Below, one piece after another: positions 58,563 to 64,000 of a stretch of 64,000 bases of DNA. The number at the start of each line of letters is the position of its first letter. Positions within the stretch are counted from its first letter, which is position 1. The translations under genes were made by a program, and so were the position numbers. Under the pieces are notes generated by a model, which did no database searches, was not told the DNA's origin, and saw only the letters and a program-made list of their open reading frames with translations. This stretch comes from Sesamum alatum (Eukaryota; Streptophyta; Magnoliopsida; Lamiales; Pedaliaceae), in the NCBI GenBank assembly GCA_034509735.1, contig JACGWO010000003.1, positions 40,780,873 to 40,844,872 of the forward strand, written 5' to 3'.

Positions 58563-58740
58563 ATCAAGCATGTGAAGGCTGGTTTTTTACCAGCCTTCAC
58601 GGACTTTTAAAAGCACTCTGAAGACGGGGTTTGAAACCCCGTCTTCAGAGTGTCATCAAGCATGTGAAGGCTGGTCAAAACCAGCCTTCACGGACTTTTA
58701 GAGAGACGAAGTTTGAAATCCCGTCTCTCTAAATGTGCTC
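58563..58740. repeat. Two tandem modules of paired hairpins
   Basis: Module 1: GTGAAGGCTGGT (58572-58583) pairs with 58589-58600. A perfect palindrome follows at 58614-58652 (19-bp stem cactctgaagacggggttt, 1-nt centre). Module 2: GTGAAGGCTGGT (58664-58675) pairs with 58680-58691. A second hairpin follows (58697-58708 with 58722-58733, tttagagagacg). Both modules begin 'catcaagcatgtgaagg' and share 'ttcacggacttttaRA'. A weaker relative (acgggggttgaaaccctgtc) lies at about 58767-58787. Confidence 0.8.
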
Positions 58741-58932
58741 AGGCAAGATGCCTAGCACAATGTTATAAAACGGGGGTTGAAACCCTGTCTCTTCCCGTCT
58801 TTGCCTAATTCTGAAATTGGTGTGGAAACAGACCAATTTTGATTTTTTTTTTTTTGCATTTTATAAATAATTTTACCGTTAAAAATATAGACAAAAAAAC
58901 CCCATATTTTTGGAAATAATGCATACTCTCCC

Positions 58933-59638
58933 TTATCATTAGTTGCCACTAATGGTGTTAAATTTTTCACCGATGTGCCCGTTATGCCCTTACGTTATTA
59001 ACCATTGATCTTCAACAATGTAAACTGAATGGTCCAGATTTTAAGAAAATTTAAAAATATATTATATATTAATTTGTATATATAATTATATATATAGTAA
59101 CATATATATGCAAAATACACATATATATATATAGATACATATATATTAAAACATGGAGTGACGTCGCCGCCGCTAGGGACGACGGCGACGTCGACCCAGA
59201 AGGGGGCGACCGCGCATCTCCCTGGATCTGGGCGACCTCCGTCACCCCCCTAGCGCCGCCCCCCTTTTGTAGGGGCAATGGTTGTCGCCCTTTTTTTTTT
59301 CCTTTTTTTAAATTTATTTTTATTTTTATTTTTTGTTTGGTAAATTTAATATGATAAATTAATTTCACTATGCATTTTTATATTTATTTATAGTAATTTG
59401 TTTAGATAATATGAAAGTAATTATATATTTAAACATTAAAAAGTATTTTTATGTTTGTTTAAGGTAATTTATAAAAATAATATAATTTTAAAATATATCC
59501 AACACAAAATTCTTGACGTATTGTCTTGTTTTCACGAAGGAACTTGGACACTAACTCTGATCATCGTGTTTCGGCACAGGACTGAGAGTGGTAGTGTTAG
59601 TCGAGGTAGAACAAATGAATATCCTCGCCTCCAATTTG
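58933..59638. other. Gene-free stretch with a GC-rich patch
   Basis: 59155-59290 is GC-rich ('gacgtcgccgccgctaggg', 'cccctagcgccgcccccctt') between TA-rich shoulders. A partial inverted match cgccgccgctaggg/ccctagcgccg spans it. This repeats the theme of a GC core in AT shoulders. No gene. Confidence 0.4.
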
Positions 59639-59915
59639 AGAGTTAACTAAGTAAAATTAATTTAGTTGAATCTTTTAAGTTAAGAGTTAACTTAGCTAAA
59701 TTAGTTAGTTGAAATTTTTAATTATTTAAGAGTTAATTTAATTAAATTAGATTAGTTGAAACTTTTATATTGAGAGTTAACTAAGTTAAATTAGTTTAGT
59801 TTGAAAATTTTATATTTAGAGTTAACTTAGTTAAATTAATTTATTTCAAACTTTTAATTTGAGAGTTACCCAAATTAAATTAATTTAGTTAATTCTCAAT
59901 TCTTGCCCAACTAAT
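59639..59915. repeat. Minisatellite, about 6 units of 44-46 bp
   Basis: The word AGAGTTAAC or a variant starts units at 59639, 59683, 59729, 59773, 59818 and 59862. Each is followed by 'tNagttaaattaatttagtt' and 'gaaacttttaattt'-like sequence. Unit length and sequence drift, so it is not a recent expansion. Confidence 0.75.
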
Positions 59916-60308
59916 TCCCAACACATTTTAACTCAGGGTGTGATCACTTGTATCTTTTTCCTTTCTCTTCATCGCATGCTGCCAAAGACAGCTAAAGTCA
60001 ACAGCAGCAGTTTCTAGCAATCTGCCCAACCAAACTCTTGAAACCTCGTAAACAAATGAAGTCAACGGGTAGAAATTGCCCACTAACTGCCGCATGTCGG
60101 GCTGTATGTGGAACTTTTCATCACCTTCATAGCCGTCAGATCATGATGTGGTATGATCTGATACCATGAATGATTCTCACTCTGAAAAGAGAACTTGAGA
60201 ATTTGCCAAAATATATATCCCCTGAGCAAAAGAGAACAGATTTCTTCCTTTTCTTGGTCGTTAGCAAAGATAGAGTGAAATTCAGACAGGAACTCAGGAA
60301 GGGAAAAG
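59916..60308 (+). promoter_or_regulatory. Upstream region of the AAA-ATPase gene
   Basis: About 390 bp of balanced composition before the ATG at 60309. It contains two W-box-type cores on the minus strand (GTTGAC: plus-strand gtcaac at about 59997 and 60062). W-boxes are WRKY factor sites, but two matches can occur by chance. No convincing TATA box assigned. Confidence 0.35.
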
Positions 60309-63300
60309 ATGAGAATTCAGGACAAGAACTCAAAATCTCCTACCGTTCATGCATGCGCTGAGACTGGAGATCTTAATGGCTTGCAGACGCTGCTTCGCCA
60401 CAACCCTTCTCTTCTTAACGAAAGAACCGTTCTTGTAAGACCATACTTCTCTCTCTACATCTCTCTCTCTCTCTCTCTACATGTATATATATATATATAT
60501 GTCTATGTTTGTGCGATTCTTGCCACATTATATTCATATATCTGTACTGATTATACATGGAAGAGTTCGGGGGCTGTCATCATCTGGTTTTTAGCAGAGA
60601 AACATGTCATCCCTCTCGTATGTTCTTTCACAAAGTCAATGTAGACGTCTTGCCCAATCCCAGATCAACGGCCTGGATTTATGGGCTCTTCTCTTGATCT
60701 TTAAATTAAAAACGTGTTAGAACGCTAGACTTCGTTAATTCAAGAATGTCCTAACCATTGTAACCCGCATATCATCAAATTTCTAACACAGAAATTTTTG
60801 TTCCCAGAACTTTGTTGTGGTCAACCTTCACATGTTTTGGGGATGGACTTGAGTATTGATATGTTCAAGTCTCCGGCACAGAAAATTGTAGTTTTGTTCC
60901 CATATGTTATGATTTTATCGTATTGCATCGTATCACTTGAAATTTTTTTCAATTTTGATCTTCACGTCATTTTCTGTTCAATAACGCCACGTGAGAAAAT
61001 TGGGGTTAAATGTAATTTGTCCCCCTGTGTTAACCAAAAAGAGCAATTATCCCCCATTAAAAAAATAACTAGCAATTTACCCCCGTGTTATTCACAATGC
61101 AGCAAACAACCTCCTCACAGGAGGTTTTTTGCTCCGTTTTTAGGGAATTTTTTGTTTCATTTTTTAAAATACAAGGGGTAAATTGCTATTTATTTTTTCA
61201 CATAGGGTTTTTTGCACATTTTGCATATCACAAGAGGGATAATTGCATTTTTCCCAAGAAAATTGTAACAAATGGAACTAAATTGAAAAAGGCCATGAAA
61301 CAAAAAATGCAATTTTACTGGTTATAAACCAGATAAATTCTAATTTATGAGTAAGGATTTCAAAGACAAAAGGGATTTTTCTGCATGTATTTTGCATAAG
61401 AAGATCAACATTATAACTGTATATATGCCTTCTCCGCTTCCAACTATGCCTAAAGTGGCAAGTAAATTTTGATTTCTCGTTTTGATGTTCAAGAATTTGG
61501 CCTTTTTTATACCTAAAACAGTATGTTGAATTCGAGCAAGCGTTTTCTGGTTCGTTTACATGTTTGTTTTTGCTTGGCTTACGATGTGTTTGTTAACAAA
61601 GCACGTCGATTTGATTTCGCTGTTATATGTGACACACTCTATGATTTATGGGAATACAGACAGTACAGACACCGTTGCACGTCTCGTCTGGTCAGAATAG
61701 AGTCGAGATAGTGAAGCATTTGCTTGAGTGGACAGGGCCAGGGGAAGTCGAGTTGGAAGCTAAAAATGTTGTATGTATAAGTATTCGTCGAACTGAATTT
61801 CTATTTCATTAGTCCCCTCTTGTATTTGCTTGTTGCATTACTGCTGCATTCTGTTTGCTTGTTGCAGTACGGTGAGACTCCGTTGCACGTTGCAGTGAAG
61901 AATGGTTGCAATGAAGTAGTGAGGATGCTTCTTGATTATGGTGCCGACGTTGAAGCCAGGACTAATGTAAATGTTATCTCTGTTCACGGGAAATTCTAAC
62001 CCAGACCGGGAATTTTATCTTTTGTTTACGCTATAAGTTGCTACTTGCTCATATGTTTGCATCTTCTTGCAGAATTCGATGACACCGTTACATCTTGCTG
62101 TGGGTTTTGCTCTGCGAACTGGAGACGACACGTCTGTGAAGACGTTGTTAGAGTTCAATGCAGATTGCTCGGCTGAAGATGATGTATCCGCTTTCTGTTT
62201 GATTAACAACATTATTTCTGTCCCGTCCTATTAACCTTGAAGTTTTGATTCGCAGGAGGGTATGATGCCTTACAATTATCTTCCGGAAGGGGAAGAAAAT
62301 GAAGAGTTGCATAGACTCCTGTACGTCGAAGAACAGAGTGACTACGATACCACGGACCACTCAACGACTGGATACCAAAGCGATGAAGAGTCAAGGAAGT
62401 CCAATGATGGAATGGAAGGAAAGATGAATGAGTTTGAGTATGAGTTATCAAAGATAGTAGGACTACATGATCTCAAACAGCAGCTCCGGAAATGGGCTAA
62501 AGGAATGCTGTTGGATGAGAAACGTCGGGCGATGGGGTCGAATCTCGGGCCAAGAAAACCGCCTCATATGGCATTCCTTGGAAATCCTGGGACAGGTATA
62601 TGGCCAAATAGCTCTGTTGTGTACTTTTGATGCGGTTGGACTCTAATTTTTCCTGTGTTTGTGCTCGTTTCCTGCACAGGTAAGACAACTGTAGCACGAA
62701 TCTTAGGCAAACTACTCCATTCTGTCGGCATTCTTTCTTCAGATACGGTAAAGGAAGTGCAAAGAACAGATTTGGTAGGGGAATATATAGGCCAAACAGG
62801 ACCAAAGACTAGAAATAAGGTAATGCTGCATGATTCTTGAAATTCTACGGTTTCTTTAGCCCGTTGCATCTGATCAACGTCTATCGATGCATCCAGATTG
62901 AAGAGGCAATGGGGGGAATACTGTTTGTAGACGAGGCATACCGTTTGGCAATCGAGCAGAAGACAGGCTATCCAGATTTTGGTGTGGAAGCGTTAGAAGA
63001 GATCATGTCTGTCCTGGAAGACGGGGATCTGGTAGTGATATTCGCGGGCTACACTGAACCGATGAAGCGTGTGTTCTCATCAAACGAAGGGTTCTGCAGA
63101 CGAGTAACACATTTCTTCCAGTTTGATGATTTCTCATGCAAAGAGCTTGCAGAAATGCTGATGGTAAAGATGGGCAGGCAGGACGAGAAGAGCCGGCTGT
63201 GTGGATTTAAGCTGCATTCGTCGTGTACGTTTGATGCCGTTGTTGCAGTGATAGAGAGGAACTCCACTGAAAAGCTCAGGAATAAAATGAACGGAGGCTT

Positions 63301-63445
63301 GGTCGATCATATGCTCAACAATGCAAGGGAAAATTTAGATTCCAGGCTGAGTTTCGACTCTAAAGGCGATGAACTATTGACAATCACGTTGCACGATCTA
63401 GAGGCCGGACTTCAACTGTTGTCCCAACGAGTGAAGGTCGACTGA
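60309..63445 (+). CDS. Ankyrin-repeat/AAA-type ATPase (CbbX/CfxQ-like), 7 exons
   Basis: Exons 60309-60434, 61660-61770, 61868-61966, 62073-62183, 62256-62595, 62680-62819 and 62897-63445 all have GT/AG borders and fitting phases, giving 491 residues. Residues 13-150 form ankyrin repeats (TPLHVSSGQNRVEIVKHLLE, GETPLHVAVKNGCNEVVRML, MTPLHLAVG). An acidic Ser/Asp linker follows. The AAA module has Walker A GNPGTGKT (258-265, split by intron 5), Walker B ILFVDE (317-322), and a sensor/Arg region at FAGYTEP and EGFCRRV. Exon 2 could start at other AGs; 61660 keeps the frame and gives TVQTPLHV. The layout matches the plant family typified, from memory, by Arabidopsis AT3G24530. The AAA part resembles red-type Rubisco activase CbbX, but the plant protein's partner and location are unknown; no signal peptide is evident. 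Intron 1 carries the MITE at 61003-61256. Confidence 0.92.
61003..61256. mobile_element. Foldback MULE-like MITE in intron 1 of the ATPase gene
   Basis: Arms of about 120 bp are inverted copies (left: 'aatttgtccccctgtgtta', 'agcaatttacccccgtg'; right, in complement: 'caattatccctcttgtg', 'agcaatttaccccttg'). They meet at a small hairpin cctcctcacaggagg (about 61111-61125). A perfect 9-bp duplication AGAAAATTG lies at 60994-61002 and 61257-61265. The ends are related to those of 34246-35390. Non-coding. Confidence 0.85.
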
Positions 63446-63846
63446 AATCGTTGTCGTCTCTATCGTAGATGGATATGTATTTGTCGAATTCGTGATCGCC
63501 CTTTTCATGAAGACGATCTAGTTCCATTTTTTACACAAACATTCGTGAGACTACGGAACAGAATAAGGATATTAAGCAAACAAATGATTTCCTGTTGCAA
63601 TTTTTATTGTATTTTCTGTTTTATTTCAGATATACAGACTATGTGTATAAAGATCACGTTATTAATTTTATTTTTAAAAAAAAATTATACACGTGATATG
63701 TATATATGAAATTCCGTGCATGTTAAAATAGGGAGGATTCATCTATGTGATTTATGAGCCGGAGAGAAGGTACATATCTCGTTTCTTACATATGGGGATG
63801 CAGCTTTCACAGTTGGAAAATTTAGTAAAAGATAATAATTATTTAG
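63446..63846 (+). other. 3' flank of the ATPase gene
   Basis: Includes the probable 3' UTR, with a polyadenylation-like ttttattgtattttctg region at about 63602-63620; the exact site is not assigned. The rest is AT-rich. Confidence 0.35.
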
Positions 63847-64000
63847 GATTAATTATACTCTCCTCGTCTAAGGTTTAGTGTAATTATACATAGATCCCCT
63901 GTAGTTTGAAAAATTATATTTAGTACCGTTGAGATTTGCTTCTGTCTAACAAATAGGTCCCTCTGTTAATCAAAGTTCACAGAATTTATTGATATTAGCT
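63847..64000. mobile_element. Family A-like MITE, cut by the window edge
   Basis: Contains 'aaggtttagtgtaattatac', 'tagtttgaaaaattatattt' and 'ttgcttctgtctaacaaata', which follow the order of the left arm of the family A elements. The right arm would lie beyond 64000. Confidence 0.5.

Larger units (their letters stand above)
57270..58932 (+). mobile_element. TIR element with a PMD gene remnant and hairpin modules
   Basis: The left end GGGATAATTGCATAAAATCC, plus 'aaattatttaaaaaatgcaa' at about 57310-57330, are mirrored at the right by 'ttgcattttataaataattt' (about 58855) and 'ggaaataatgcatac-ctccc' (about 58911-58932). Inside are hairpin words on the left (57340-57515), a PMD pseudogene (57513-58082), a TA-rich spacer, and two tandem hairpin modules on the right (58563-58740). 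The words gaagacgggg, gccttcac and gacggggg recur on both sides. No 9-bp target duplication was found. The TIR start is close to those of the MULE-like repeats in this window. Confidence 0.55.

Noticed and set aside
58563..58740. CRISPR-like array of palindromic repeats
   Set aside because: Only two modules with no spacers of regular length, in a eukaryotic TE context.

Overview
The window reads as plant nuclear DNA, most likely from a eudicot. It is AT-rich, the genes have GT-AG introns, and plant-specific families are present: a DREB-type AP2/ERF factor, plant mobile domain remnants and Athila/Tat-type retroelements. I could not fix the species. There are no bacterial-style operons, no CRISPR array and no rRNA or free-standing tRNA gene.

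Only three intact protein-coding genes are well supported. (1) A single-exon AP2/ERF factor of the DREB/TINY-like type lies on the minus strand at 22818-23588. (2) A minus-strand alpha/beta-hydrolase with at least eight coding exons lies at 46792-53212, with probable 5' exon sequence near 54.7-54.85 kb. (3) A plus-strand ankyrin-repeat plus CbbX/CfxQ-like AAA ATPase with seven exons lies at 60309-63445. They are far apart and nothing suggests a shared pathway.

The rest is a graveyard of mobile elements. 0-22 kb holds Helitron ends, a LINE fragment, LTR pieces, MULE-like MITEs with 9-bp target duplications, CACTA-like MITEs, tRNA-derived SINEs and two miniature LTR (TRIM/SMART-like) elements. 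24.6-26.2 kb holds a plant mobile domain (PMD) pseudogene between direct repeats. 26-36 kb is a dense nest of MITEs and SINEs, including a TIR element with a strikingly C-rich core (34246-35390) and a CACTA MITE inside a larger TIR element (35450-36330). 36466-41138 is a non-autonomous LTR retrotransposon with an Athila-type domain. 41-46 kb carries CACTA-transposase and copia RNase H fragments and a Tat/Ogre-type LTR. 55-59 kb carries further LTR pieces and a second PMD pseudogene (57270-58932) surrounded by modular perfect hairpins.

The most unusual structure is the 57270-58932 element. A PMD gene broken by a Trp-to-stop change lies between terminal inverted repeats, and its flanks are built from short recurring palindromic words, including a perfect 19-bp-stem palindrome. 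The C-rich TIR element and a related foldback in intron 1 of the ATPase gene are the next most interesting. All calls come from reading the sequence by eye. Repeat boundaries given without target duplications are approximate.
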